From the NCBI GenBank assembly GCA_050330095.1, contig JBHJOC010000013.1:1-64000 (forward strand): a stretch of DNA of 64,000 nt, given 5' to 3'. The stretch comes from JBCBWG01 sp036804185. Lineage in GTDB: Bacteria > Pseudomonadota > Alphaproteobacteria > Rhizobiales > Hyphomicrobiaceae. Below, piece by piece: positions 1 through 7,995 of this stretch; the first letter of the stretch is position 1; each line of letters starts with the position of its first letter. The notes beneath the pieces are model-generated. The model was not told the origin of the DNA. It searched no databases and saw only the letters and a list, made by a program, of their open reading frames with translations. A program made the position numbers and the translations under genes.

Positions 1-1
1 C

Positions 2-163
2 ATCGACTGGGCCCGGGTGCTGCTGCTGCTGCACGCCAACGAGCTGGACGCCGACATGGTGCGCGAGACGCTGAACGTCTTCCTGAAGTTCGAGGAGGAT
101 ATCCAGGCGGTCGACCAGCATCTCTACGAGTTTATCCGCACGGCGGAGAAGGCGGTGGCGTGA
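2..163 (+). CDS. C-terminal 53 residues of an unidentified protein (5' partial)
   Basis: An open frame runs in from the left edge and stops at TGA 161-163. The visible tail is rich in Leu, Glu and Asp (ending FIRTAEKAVA) and looks helical; it is too short to assign. Its stop codon overlaps the ATG of the thioesterase (TGATG), so the two genes are probably cotranscribed and translationally coupled. Confidence 0.6.
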   Translation: MDWARVLLLLHANELDADMVRETLNVFLKFEEDIQAVDQHLYEFIRTAEKAVA

Positions 164-582
164 TGGCGGATGCGACCGACTGGCTCGCGCGGCTGAACGA
201 CGAGCCGTTGCCATTCGCGGCCCTGCTGGGCATCCGCTTCACGGTTGCCGAGCCGGATCGGGTGGTGGCGGAGTTGGTGGTGCGGCCGGAGCTTTGCACC
301 CGGCCCGACATCTGCCACGGCGGCGTGCTGATGGCCTTTGCCGATACGCTGGGCGCGGCGGCGACCGTGGTGAACCTGCCGCCCGGCGCCGGCACGACGA
401 CGATCGAGAGCAAGACCAACTTCCTCGCCGCCGCCCCGGCCGGTGCCACCCTGGTGGGCGAGTCGACAGCGATCCACAAAGGCCGCAGTACCATGGTCTG
501 GCAGACCCGTATCCAGGTGGCGGGCGGTCGCCTGGCAGCGGTGGTGACCCAGACGCAGATGGTGCTGGCGCTGCGGACCTAG
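163..582 (+). CDS. PaaI-family hotdog-fold thioesterase
   Basis: A 139-residue protein of the size and pattern of the PaaI/YdiI acyl-CoA thioesterase family, which hydrolyses acyl-CoA or phenylacetyl-type CoA thioesters in the cytosol. The family hallmark is visible: the helix segment RPDICHGGVLMAFADTLG holds the HGG turn and the acidic residue of the hotdog active site, followed by beta strands with TIESKTNFLAAA. I chose ATG 163, which overlaps the preceding stop (TGATG); GTG 160 would add one residue. The substrate cannot be told from sequence. Confidence 0.85.
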   Translation: MADATDWLARLNDEPLPFAALLGIRFTVAEPDRVVAELVVRPELCTRPDICHGGVLMAFADTLGAAATVVNLPPGAGTTTIESKTNFLAAAPAGATLVGESTAIHKGRSTMVWQTRIQVAGGRLAAVVTQTQMVLALRT

Positions 583-687
583 CCCCGATGGCAGGCGCAC
601 CTGGCCCGAACCCCGCGCTTGCCGATCCCCCGGTGCGCCGCTACGGTGCGCCGCACACTTTAGTCTCATCTTCCAGGAGCACAGCCC

Positions 688-1551
688 TTGTCCATGCGTT
701 TTGAAGGCACCGATACCTACGTCGCCACCGAAGACCTGATGCTGGCGGTCAACGCCTCGATCACGCTCGAGCGGCCGCTGTTGATCAAGGGCGAGCCCGG
801 CACCGGCAAGACCATGCTGGCCGAGGAAGTGGCCCGCGCGCTCAACATTCCGATGATTTCCTGGCACATCAAGTCGACCACCAAGGCCCAGCACGGCCTC
901 TATGAGTACGACGCGGTCAGCCGCCTTCGTGACAGCCAGCTCGGCGACGCGCGCGTTCGCGACATCGCAAATTACATCAGGCGCGGTAAGCTCTGGGAGG
1001 CGTTCACAGCTCCCGTGCGTCCCGTCCTGCTGATCGATGAAATCGACAAGGCCGACATCGAGTTTCCGAACGATCTGCTGCAAGAGCTCGATCGGATGGA
1101 ATTCTTCGTGTACGAGACGGGCGAGACTATTCGTGCGATCCAGCGCCCTGTGGTGATCATAACCTCGAACAACGAGAAGGAACTGCCGGACGCGTTCCTG
1201 CGCCGGTGCTTCTTCCACTACATCCGCTTCCCGGACGAAGAGACGATGCGCTCGATCATCGAGGTGCACCACCCGGGGCTCAAGGGGCGGCTCATCTCAG
1301 AGGCGCTGCGCATCTTCTACGAACTGCGCGCCGTGCCGGGCCTCAAGAAGCGGCCGTCGACCTCGGAACTGCTCGATTGGATCAAGCTGCTCGTCAATGA
1401 AGACATTGAACCCGAGACGCTGCGGGAAACCGATCAGCGCAAGCTGATCCCTCCGCTGCACGGTGCGCTGCTGAAGAACGAACAGGATACCCAGTTGCTC
1501 GAACGCTTGGCCTTCATCGCGCGCCGCCGCAGTGATCAACCGCCCTCCTGA
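688..1551 (+). CDS. MoxR-family AAA+ ATPase
   Basis: A 287-residue AAA+ ATPase of the MoxR/CoxD type (COG0714-like). Walker A is GEPGTGKT (residues 35-42) and Walker B is LLIDEID (114-120), followed by a sensor segment with ITSNNEKELPDAFLRRCFF. MoxR ATPases act as chaperone-like remodelers together with VWA-domain proteins that bind metal and substrate. The matching VWA partner lies at 5605-6780 on the same strand, with four genes in between. TTG 688 sits about 8 bases after AGGAG (675-679); ATG 694 is the alternative. The gene ends 15 bases before ycjX, so it likely heads the operon. Confidence 0.92.
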   Translation: MSMRFEGTDTYVATEDLMLAVNASITLERPLLIKGEPGTGKTMLAEEVARALNIPMISWHIKSTTKAQHGLYEYDAVSRLRDSQLGDARVRDIANYIRRGKLWEAFTAPVRPVLLIDEIDKADIEFPNDLLQELDRMEFFVYETGETIRAIQRPVVIITSNNEKELPDAFLRRCFFHYIRFPDEETMRSIIEVHHPGLKGRLISEALRIFYELRAVPGLKKRPSTSELLDWIKLLVNEDIEPETLRETDQRKLIPPLHGALLKNEQDTQLLERLAFIARRRSDQPPS

Positions 1552-1566
1552 CGTAATGGACCGAGC

Positions 1567-3018
1567 GTGTCAGAAGTCACGAGCCGCATGAGCATCTCAC
1601 AGGTCTCGATCGGTGGTATGGTGCGCGGAATGGTGACGCCAACCATCCGACTTGGCGTCACCGGCCTGTCACGCGCTGGAAAAACGGTCCTGATTACCGC
1701 TTTGGTGCGGAACCTTCTCAGCTCGAACCGCCTGCCGTTCTTCTCGGCGATGGCGAGCGGCCGCATCAAGGCGGTCTACCTCGAGCCGCAGCCGGACGAC
1801 GAAGTGCCGCGGTTTGCCTACGAGCGCCATGTCGAAGCTTTGACCGGCGATCCTCCGGCCTGGCCGGAGAGCACCAAGCGAATTTCCCAACTTCGCTTGA
1901 CGTTCGAGTATGAACCTGTCGGCGTGTGGCGGTCGTGGTCCTCGGTCGGTCGGCTTCATCTCGACATCATCGACTATCCAGGCGAGTGGCTGCTCGACCT
2001 TGGCTTGATGGAAGTCGCCTTCGAGGACTGGTCGGCGCGCGTGCTCGATCGTATGGACAGGCCGGATCACGCTGACATCGCTAGGCCATTTCTCGATCTG
2101 CTCAAGTCGCGAGACCCCTCCAATTCCTACGACGAGACGAGCGCGCAGGGCCTTGCCGATCTATTCACGGCATATCTGAGGACCGCGCGGGAGCGGCCTC
2201 CCGGGCTTGCAACCCTCGGCCCTGGCCGATTTCTAATGCCGGGAGACCTCGAGGGTTCGCCGCTGCTCACATTTGCGCCATTGAAGGTCACACAGGGCGG
2301 TCCACGCGATCTGCTCGCGCGAGAGTTTGCGCGGCGTTTCGAGGCCTACAAGGCAAAGGTCGTGCAGCCGCTCTTCAAGGATCATTTCGCGAGGCTCGAT
2401 CGCCAGATCGTGCTCGTCGATGCGCTGGCTGGGCTGAATGGTGGCGCGCGATCTCTGCAGGACCTTCGCGACGCCCTCGACGCTGCGCTTGCAGCATTTC
2501 GCCCCGGCCGTGCGGGCTGGTTCGGCCGGCTCATGGGGGATCGCCAGATCGACAAGGTGTTGTTCGCCGCAACCAAAGCCGATCACCTGCCGAGATCGAG
2601 CCATGACCGCCTCGAGGCGATCCTGAGGCTGCTGGTGGGCGAGGCACAGAGCCGCTCGCGTGCAAGGGGCGCGACGGTCGGTGTTCTTGCCGTCGCGGCC
2701 CTGCGGGCAACGAGTGAGACGACCGCCCATATCGATGGTGAGGACCTTCCCTGCATTCGTGGGGTGCCGCTTGCCGGAGAAACGGTCGATGGCGAGAGGT
2801 TCGACGGCAAGACGCAAGCCGCTCTTTTTCCTGGCGACCTTCCGCCGATGCCCGAACAGGCGATCGCAGACGCGAACGCGGGTCACTGGGATGTGCGTTT
2901 CGTGCGTTTTGCGCCACCGCGGCTCGACGATCGGGACGCTCCGATAGAGCCGAAGCCCTGGCCTCATGTCCGCCTCGATCGCGCGCTGGAATTTCTGCTC
3001 GCGGACAAGCTGATGTGA
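1567..3018 (+). CDS. ycjX: YcjX-family P-loop GTPase-like protein (DUF463)
   Basis: A 483-residue member of the YcjX family, conserved proteobacterial P-loop NTPases of unknown biochemical role that usually sit beside YcjF. The P-loop GLSRAGKT is at residues 33-40. The family-typical DYPGEWLLDL follows the predicted switch region near residue 140. A segment KVLFAATKADHLPRSSHDR resembles a G4-like TKAD motif. GTG 1567 keeps the gap to moxR at 15 bases; ATG 1588 is an alternative and neither has a strong Shine-Dalgarno. In enterobacteria ycjX-ycjF lie near the psp envelope-stress genes; here the neighbours are MoxR, ORF6N and VWA genes. Confidence 0.9.
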   Translation: MSEVTSRMSISQVSIGGMVRGMVTPTIRLGVTGLSRAGKTVLITALVRNLLSSNRLPFFSAMASGRIKAVYLEPQPDDEVPRFAYERHVEALTGDPPAWPESTKRISQLRLTFEYEPVGVWRSWSSVGRLHLDIIDYPGEWLLDLGLMEVAFEDWSARVLDRMDRPDHADIARPFLDLLKSRDPSNSYDETSAQGLADLFTAYLRTARERPPGLATLGPGRFLMPGDLEGSPLLTFAPLKVTQGGPRDLLAREFARRFEAYKAKVVQPLFKDHFARLDRQIVLVDALAGLNGGARSLQDLRDALDAALAAFRPGRAGWFGRLMGDRQIDKVLFAATKADHLPRSSHDRLEAILRLLVGEAQSRSRARGATVGVLAVAALRATSETTAHIDGEDLPCIRGVPLAGETVDGERFDGKTQAALFPGDLPPMPEQAIADANAGHWDVRFVRFAPPRLDDRDAPIEPKPWPHVRLDRALEFLLADKLM

Positions 3019-3092
3019 GACGTGCGCGTCACGTGCGATAGCGTTCAACATGCCAGCCCGCCAAGCGTCGCGCGCTGGAAATCGAGGTCCTC

Positions 3093-4193
3093 ATGGCGGG
3101 CGACAAGACACGCAAGCCGCGTGCGTTCAAAATCGACGACCCGGCGCTCGATCCAACGCCGAGCGGTCCGCCAGCGTCGGACTTCGACGACAGCCCGACT
3201 GGGAGGGACGCCGCCGCTTCAGGCGATCCACGTGCAGAACGCGAGGCGCAGGGCCTCGCACTGCCCAAGCGTCGTGATATCGCCGAAGGGATCCAGTGGG
3301 CGAGCCTGTTCTTCACGGCCATGATCTCGCTCGCGATGCTTGCGATTGGGCTCTGGTTTGCCAGGTTTGTCTCAGATGCAGTTGCGAGCGAGGGCGTGAT
3401 CGGATGGCTCGCAACGAGCCTGGCAGCGCTGATGGTCGTGGCGGGGCTCGTGCTCGTGGCGCGGGAGTTGGCGGGCTTTTTCTCGCTTGGACGGCTGGAG
3501 ACGCTGCGCGCGGATGCTGATGCCGTCACCAGGGGCGAAGCACAGGCCGACGAGGCCGATGTCGCGCGGCGGCTCGTCAAACTCTATGTTGGCCGGCCCG
3601 ACATGTCCTGGGCACTGCGTCGCTTCCGCGACCACCAGAGCGATATCCACGATCGCGGCGATCTCCTGAAGCTTGCAGATCGCGATCTTGTCGCTCCGCT
3701 CGACCTCGAAGCGCGACGCTTGATCCTGAAGTCGGCCAAGCGCGTCAGCGTCGTCACGGCGTTGAGCCCAATGGTGCTGATTGACGTGGTGTTCGTATTC
3801 TTCGAGACAACGCGCATGCTGCGCGCGCTCGCCACTCTTTACGGTGGTCGGCCTGGGTTTCTTGGTAGCCTGAGGCTTGGACGCATGGTCATCACCAATC
3901 TTATTGCGGCCGGCGGCATAGCGCTGACGGATGATCTGTTCGGCCAGTTCCTCGGCCAGGATCTCTTGCGTCGCGTGTCGCGCAAACTGGGCGAAGGCGC
4001 ATTCAACGGCGCACTGACGGCAAGGATCGGTGTTGCAGCGATCGAGATCGTCCGGCCGGTGCCGAACATCGAGACCCCGCAGGTCAGGGTGCGTGATATA
4101 CTGAGGGAACTGTTCCGGTTTGCAGGCGAGCGGGACGCGACGCCGGACGGTGCACCTGGGCGCGGGCGGACGAAGGTGGCAGGCGAGGCTTAG
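3093..4193 (+). CDS. ycjF: YcjF-family inner-membrane protein (DUF697)
   Basis: A 366-residue membrane protein of the YcjF/TIGR01620 family. The N-terminal ~65 residues are charged and low in complexity. Two transmembrane segments follow at about 67-92 (SLFFTAMISLAMLAIGLWF) and 105-130. The C-terminal DUF697 domain includes VSVVTALSPMVLIDVVFVFF, GRMVITNLIAAGGIALTDD and a closing EIVRPVPN. It lies 74 bases after ycjX, with GAGGT (3084-3088) just before ATG 3093. It probably anchors the YcjX NTPase to the inner membrane, by analogy with the usual gene pairing; direct function is unknown. Confidence 0.9.
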   Translation: MAGDKTRKPRAFKIDDPALDPTPSGPPASDFDDSPTGRDAAASGDPRAEREAQGLALPKRRDIAEGIQWASLFFTAMISLAMLAIGLWFARFVSDAVASEGVIGWLATSLAALMVVAGLVLVARELAGFFSLGRLETLRADADAVTRGEAQADEADVARRLVKLYVGRPDMSWALRRFRDHQSDIHDRGDLLKLADRDLVAPLDLEARRLILKSAKRVSVVTALSPMVLIDVVFVFFETTRMLRALATLYGGRPGFLGSLRLGRMVITNLIAAGGIALTDDLFGQFLGQDLLRRVSRKLGEGAFNGALTARIGVAAIEIVRPVPNIETPQVRVRDILRELFRFAGERDATPDGAPGRGRTKVAGEA

Positions 4194-4252
4194 GCTGTGG
4201 TTGCGCGACGGATCCCCCCGTCCCGACGGTCATTGTTGCAAGGCAACCCCGC

Positions 4253-5155
4253 ATGGCAAGCCCACTCGACACGCCCTTCGTCTTCGAAATCGACGGCCGC
4301 AGGGTGATGCGCGATGCCGATGTTGCACGCGCTTTCGGTACGGAGACGCGACGGGTCAACGATGCCGTGGCGCGCAACCGTGACAAGTTCACTGACCGAC
4401 ACACCTTTCGTCTCGATGCTGACCAGACGCAAAGGCTCGCAGCGCAGATAATGGCGCAGGGATTGCCTGACCCGCCAACGCGCGCTGGCGCGCGTGTCTT
4501 CTCCCTCAACGGGGTGGCGCGTCTTGCAACGCTGCTGGCAACGCCCGAGGCCCATCGCGCGACAGACCTGATCATCGATACGTTTATCGACGTCTACGAG
4601 GAAGTCGCGCGCGGCCACGACGTGGTCAAGATCCGGAACCTTGAAGCCTTCGAGACCAATGACGCCGATCGTGCGGCCGTCTTGAAACTCAGGCGTCGCA
4701 TGATGACCGCGCTGTCAGGCCTTGTCGACACGCTCGCAAAACTCGGAGACGGTCATAGGCCTGAAACGGCCATCGGGACAGCCGGTGGCGCGGTGATCGA
4801 GAACGTGATGGAGCGACTTCGCACGCAGGGCCTTAGCAACGCCAAACTGGAAGCCGACACGGCGCTCGTGCTCGCCCAGGCCGAGCAGATCCGTGAGCAT
4901 ACCCGCAAGACCCGTGCGGAAGCCGACAGCATCGACCTCGAAAACCTCGACAAGAAGATTTCGCTCGTCCGAAAACTGCTTGAGACAACGCGAGCTCTAG
5001 ACCCGGTCGCGTTTGTCGACACGCTCGGGGGGTTCAAGGCGTCCGAGGTGCCGGCTCTTGGCAGCGCGCCGGGTGATGCTACGCTCGAGACGAAGTCTGC
5101 AGGACGGCACAGGCGGGCGCAGAAGCCCCGTCGGATCGGAAAGGGTGCGCCATGA
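4253..5155 (+). CDS. ORF6N-domain DNA-binding-like protein with C-terminal helical region
   Basis: A 300-residue protein whose first ~110 residues match the ORF6N domain: FEIDGRRVMRDADVARAFG, then ETRRVNDAVARNRDKF and RVFSLNGVARLATLL. ORF6N belongs to the KilA-N/Bro-N group and is normally found in phage antirepressors and mobile elements. The remainder (about 130-270) is strongly helical and charged, with a likely coiled coil around residues 200-245 (LAQAEQIREHTRKTRAEAD). It lies between ycjF and the small acidic gene, with which it overlaps by ATGA, so it is part of the operon rather than a separate prophage scrap. A regulatory or scaffolding role is inference. Confidence 0.82.
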   Translation: MASPLDTPFVFEIDGRRVMRDADVARAFGTETRRVNDAVARNRDKFTDRHTFRLDADQTQRLAAQIMAQGLPDPPTRAGARVFSLNGVARLATLLATPEAHRATDLIIDTFIDVYEEVARGHDVVKIRNLEAFETNDADRAAVLKLRRRMMTALSGLVDTLAKLGDGHRPETAIGTAGGAVIENVMERLRTQGLSNAKLEADTALVLAQAEQIREHTRKTRAEADSIDLENLDKKISLVRKLLETTRALDPVAFVDTLGGFKASEVPALGSAPGDATLETKSAGRHRRAQKPRRIGKGAP

Positions 5156-5595
5156 TGATCAGCGCCGTCCTTCGAGCCCTCATCGCTTTCAGGGATGCGG
5201 TCATCAATACGGAGTGCGACTGGCCCGTCGAGGACATCAATCGCTGGATCAGGATGCTGCCAGACGCGGAAAGCGGACGCTGGCGGCATCTGGAAATCGA
5301 GGCCGACGACCTTTCGGGTTTTTTGCCTGAGCACCGGATCGTGGCCAATCTCGACGCGCTCATCGCCTTCCTTGAACACCTTGATGAGACAGCGCCGTCT
5401 GATGGTGCATCCGAGGCCAACTCCAGTGCTGAGCACGACATGGAAGCGGATGGCGAAGATGACGATGACGAAGGTGACGAAGCTGACGAAGCTGACGAAG
5501 GTGATCTCGATGGAGGTGAATGCGAGGACGACGTCTTGATGATCACCGACGAGACCGGTCAGCGCAGGCGACACCTGTTCGGCTGGCGACGTTAG
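5152..5595 (+). CDS. Small acidic protein of unknown function
   Basis: A 147-residue protein I cannot assign. The first ~85 residues look globular (RDAVINTECDWPVEDINRW, then DLSGFLPEHRIVANLDALIA). Residues 90-125 form an extremely acidic stretch of Asp/Glu, encoded by tandem copies of a 9-base unit related to GACGAAGCT at about 5465-5500. The tail returns to basic residues (QRRRHLFGWRR). It starts by ATGA overlap with the ORF6N gene and ends 9 bases before the VWA gene, so it is embedded in the operon. The ATGATG start gives two candidate Met codons. Confidence 0.72.
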   Translation: MMISAVLRALIAFRDAVINTECDWPVEDINRWIRMLPDAESGRWRHLEIEADDLSGFLPEHRIVANLDALIAFLEHLDETAPSDGASEANSSAEHDMEADGEDDDDEGDEADEADEGDLDGGECEDDVLMITDETGQRRRHLFGWRR

Positions 5596-5604
5596 GGGGC
5601 GATC

Positions 5605-6780
5605 ATGTTCATCAAGTTTTTCCAGGAGTTGCGGGCGGCCAAGGTGCCGGTCACGATCCGCGAATACCTCACTCTGATGGACGCTCTCGATGCAGATCTC
5701 GCCGGCCGCCGGGTTGAGGATTTCTATTATCTCGCTCGCGCGTCGCTCGTAAAAGACGAGCGCCACATCGACCGGTTCGATCGCGTTTTCGGCGAGGTGT
5801 TCAAAGGCATCATCTCGCTCGAGCAGGGGCTTGAGGTGCACCTTCCGGAAGACTGGCTGCGCTCGCTCGGCGCGCGCTATCTGACCGAGGACGAGAAGGC
5901 GCAGATCGCGGCGCTCGGTGGCTGGGACGCGATCATGGAGACGCTGCGCCAGCGGCTCGCCGAGCAGAAGGGACGCCACGAGGGTGGCAACAAGTGGATC
6001 GGCACGCGCGGGACATCCCCGTTCGGCGCCGACGGATACAACCCCGAGGGTGTAAGGATCGGCCAGCAGGAAAGCCGTCACCGTCGTGCGGTCAAAGTTT
6101 GGGACAAGCGTGAGTTCAAGGACCTCGATGACACGCGCGAGATCGGCACGCGAACCATAAAGGTGGCGCTGCGCCGTCTGCGCCAGTTCGCGAGAACGGG
6201 GGCTGCAGAGGAACTCGACCTCGACGGCACGATCCGCGGGACCGCTGAGAAGGGTTACCTCGACGTCAGGATGCGGCCTGAGCGGCACAACGCCGTCAAA
6301 GTGCTGATGTTCTTCGATGTCGGCGGTTCAATGGATTGGCACGTGCAGAGCGTCGAGGAGCTATTCTCAGCCGCGCGATCAGAGTTCAAGCATCTCGAAT
6401 ACTACTACTTCCACAACTGCCTCTACGAATTCGTATGGAAAAACAATGCGCGGCGCTGGGCCGAGCGGACCGCGACCTGGGACGTGCTCAATACCTATCC
6501 GCCGGATTATAAGGTGGTGTTCGTCGGTGACGCGGCGATGAGCCCTTACGAGATCGCGATGCCCGGCGGCTCAGTCGAGCACATGAACGCCGAAGCAGGG
6601 CAGGTGTGGCTGCAACGCGTTCTTGATCGCTACCGGCATTGCGTCTGGCTCAATCCGACCGTCCGCGAACAGTGGGACTGGACCAAATCGACACAGCTGA
6701 TACGCCAGCAATTCGCTGATCGCATGTTCCCATTGACACTCGAGGGGCTCGACGGCGCCATACGCGAACTGTTGCGTTGA
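5605..6780 (+). CDS. VWA-domain protein, CoxE-like (MoxR partner)
   Basis: A 391-residue protein of the CoxE-like VWA family (COG3825-like). The N-terminal half carries family signatures such as KWIGTRGTSPFGADGYNPEG (about 130-149). The C-terminal VWA domain opens with LMFFDVGGSMD, a MIDAS motif in which the usual DxSxS is D238-x-G240-x-S242, as is common in this subfamily. The last third contains VVFVGDAAMSPYEI and ends in REQWDWTKST. These proteins are the usual partners of MoxR ATPases. ATG 5605 is preceded by AGGGGG (5594-5599). Here the partner MoxR gene is displaced by about 4 kb. Confidence 0.92.
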   Translation: MFIKFFQELRAAKVPVTIREYLTLMDALDADLAGRRVEDFYYLARASLVKDERHIDRFDRVFGEVFKGIISLEQGLEVHLPEDWLRSLGARYLTEDEKAQIAALGGWDAIMETLRQRLAEQKGRHEGGNKWIGTRGTSPFGADGYNPEGVRIGQQESRHRRAVKVWDKREFKDLDDTREIGTRTIKVALRRLRQFARTGAAEELDLDGTIRGTAEKGYLDVRMRPERHNAVKVLMFFDVGGSMDWHVQSVEELFSAARSEFKHLEYYYFHNCLYEFVWKNNARRWAERTATWDVLNTYPPDYKVVFVGDAAMSPYEIAMPGGSVEHMNAEAGQVWLQRVLDRYRHCVWLNPTVREQWDWTKSTQLIRQQFADRMFPLTLEGLDGAIRELLR

Positions 6781-6841
6781 ACGAGAGACCGGCGGCGTTG
6801 CGTCGTCACGGATGCACCGTTCGAAGGCAGGTGAGGGGCCC

Positions 6842-7393
6842 ATGACATCACGAACCTTGTTGCGGCTCGCAGCCGCAGTCACGTTTGCAGGCCTTGCAGC
6901 AGGTTGCTCGGATACGGCCTCAAACCTGCTCACGACAGGATCAATCCTCGGGGCTTCTGAACCTCCCGCAGCCGAACAGCCACCCGCCATCACGGCGGAG
7001 GACCGTGCCCTCCAGGTCGCAGCGACGTCGGCTCGCGCCCAGAAGTGTGGCTACGCCTTCGACCCGGCAAGCCTTCGTGCAGCCTACCTCCAGTCCGAGG
7101 CGTTGTCGGTCCCGCCGGAGGCCAGCGCCCGACTCGGGCAGGTTTACGACACGACACTGGTGAAGATTGCAGCTGCTATCTCGCCCCAGGACGACTATTG
7201 TTCGGACGCACAGACGGCGCTGATCAAGGCGGACCTCAATCGGCACCTCGCGGGTGATTATGCGCCCCGGGTGATGCGAGCGTCGCAGCAGTCGAACTGG
7301 CTGATCCCAGACCAGCCGGAGGGCCCCCGCAAGCTCAATCCCGAGTGGATCCTCGACCCTTCGCGACAACCACAGACCATCCCGGTAGAATAA
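6842..7393 (+). CDS. Predicted lipoprotein of unknown function
   Basis: A 183-residue protein with a clear lipoprotein signal peptide: TSRTLLRLAAAVTFAG followed by the lipobox LAAGC, with Cys22 as the acylation site. The mature part is Ala/Pro-rich at first, then a compact region with KCGYAFDP and DDYCSDAQTALI; its two cysteines may pair. I know of no named family. ATG 6842 is chosen because GAGGGG (6833-6838) precedes it; an upstream in-frame ATG would lengthen the signal n-region. It follows the VWA gene by 61 bases and may be in the same transcript. Confidence 0.72.
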   Translation: MTSRTLLRLAAAVTFAGLAAGCSDTASNLLTTGSILGASEPPAAEQPPAITAEDRALQVAATSARAQKCGYAFDPASLRAAYLQSEALSVPPEASARLGQVYDTTLVKIAAAISPQDDYCSDAQTALIKADLNRHLAGDYAPRVMRASQQSNWLIPDQPEGPRKLNPEWILDPSRQPQTIPVE

Positions 7394-7553
7394 CCGTCGC
7401 GTCGGCGCTGAGCCAAGTCCGCGCGGGGCCCCACGGGGTGTCGACCCGTCCGTCGCGCTGCCATTCTTTGCGTCGTTGAACTGTTGGCGCAGTTGTTCTG
7501 GTGTCGCAGACCTGTCATCGGCTGACAATCGGAACTGCCGGGCGGGACAGGCG

Positions 7554-7916
7554 ATGCTGCGAGAACTTCTGCTGACCGAACTGATCCTGAAGGGCGCGGT
7601 CGGAGCGGTTCTGCTGCTGGCTCCTATAACGGTGTGCCGCGCTATGGGGCTACCGCACGGCGGCGTCGGACTGTGGGCGCGGATCGCAGGTACGCTGTTG
7701 ATCGGGATCGCGGCCGCCCTATGGGTCGAAAACGATGTCGCCGAGGTCAGGGGCCTCGGCATCGGCGGGCTGATTGCCATCAACACTGCAGGGCTCGTCA
7801 TCCTGCTCACGCTCGCGATCGCCGGGCCCATCTCCACACGGCGCGGTGCATTCGCAGTCTGGACCATGGTGGTCGTACTCTTTGGCCTGACGATCTTTGA
7901 AATTGCCCATCTCTGA
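7554..7916 (+). CDS. Small four-helix membrane protein of unknown function
   Basis: A 120-residue, highly hydrophobic protein with about four transmembrane helices (around 7-27, 38-58, 68-90 and 96-117). No catalytic motif is visible. An in-frame start 26 codons upstream (7476) would add a Cys/Ser-rich stretch unlike a membrane protein N-terminus, so I use ATG 7554, preceded by a purine-rich GGGACAGG. The overall pattern resembles small TspO/DoxX-like or uncharacterised membrane proteins, but I do not assign a family. Confidence 0.6.
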   Translation: MLRELLLTELILKGAVGAVLLLAPITVCRAMGLPHGGVGLWARIAGTLLIGIAAALWVENDVAEVRGLGIGGLIAINTAGLVILLTLAIAGPISTRRGAFAVWTMVVVLFGLTIFEIAHL

Positions 7917-7995
7917 CGTTAGGGCCCGGCGAACTCAGTTTCAGTCACATGTGACATGGCACGACGCTTGCTGATCACTTTGCAGTGATCTCGGA

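Noticed and set aside
4753..6288. A 511-codon minus-strand frame antisense to the ORF6N, acidic and VWA genes
   Set aside because: It overlaps three well-supported genes, is rich in Arg, Asp and Val without a recognisable domain, and is a typical shadow in GC-rich DNA.
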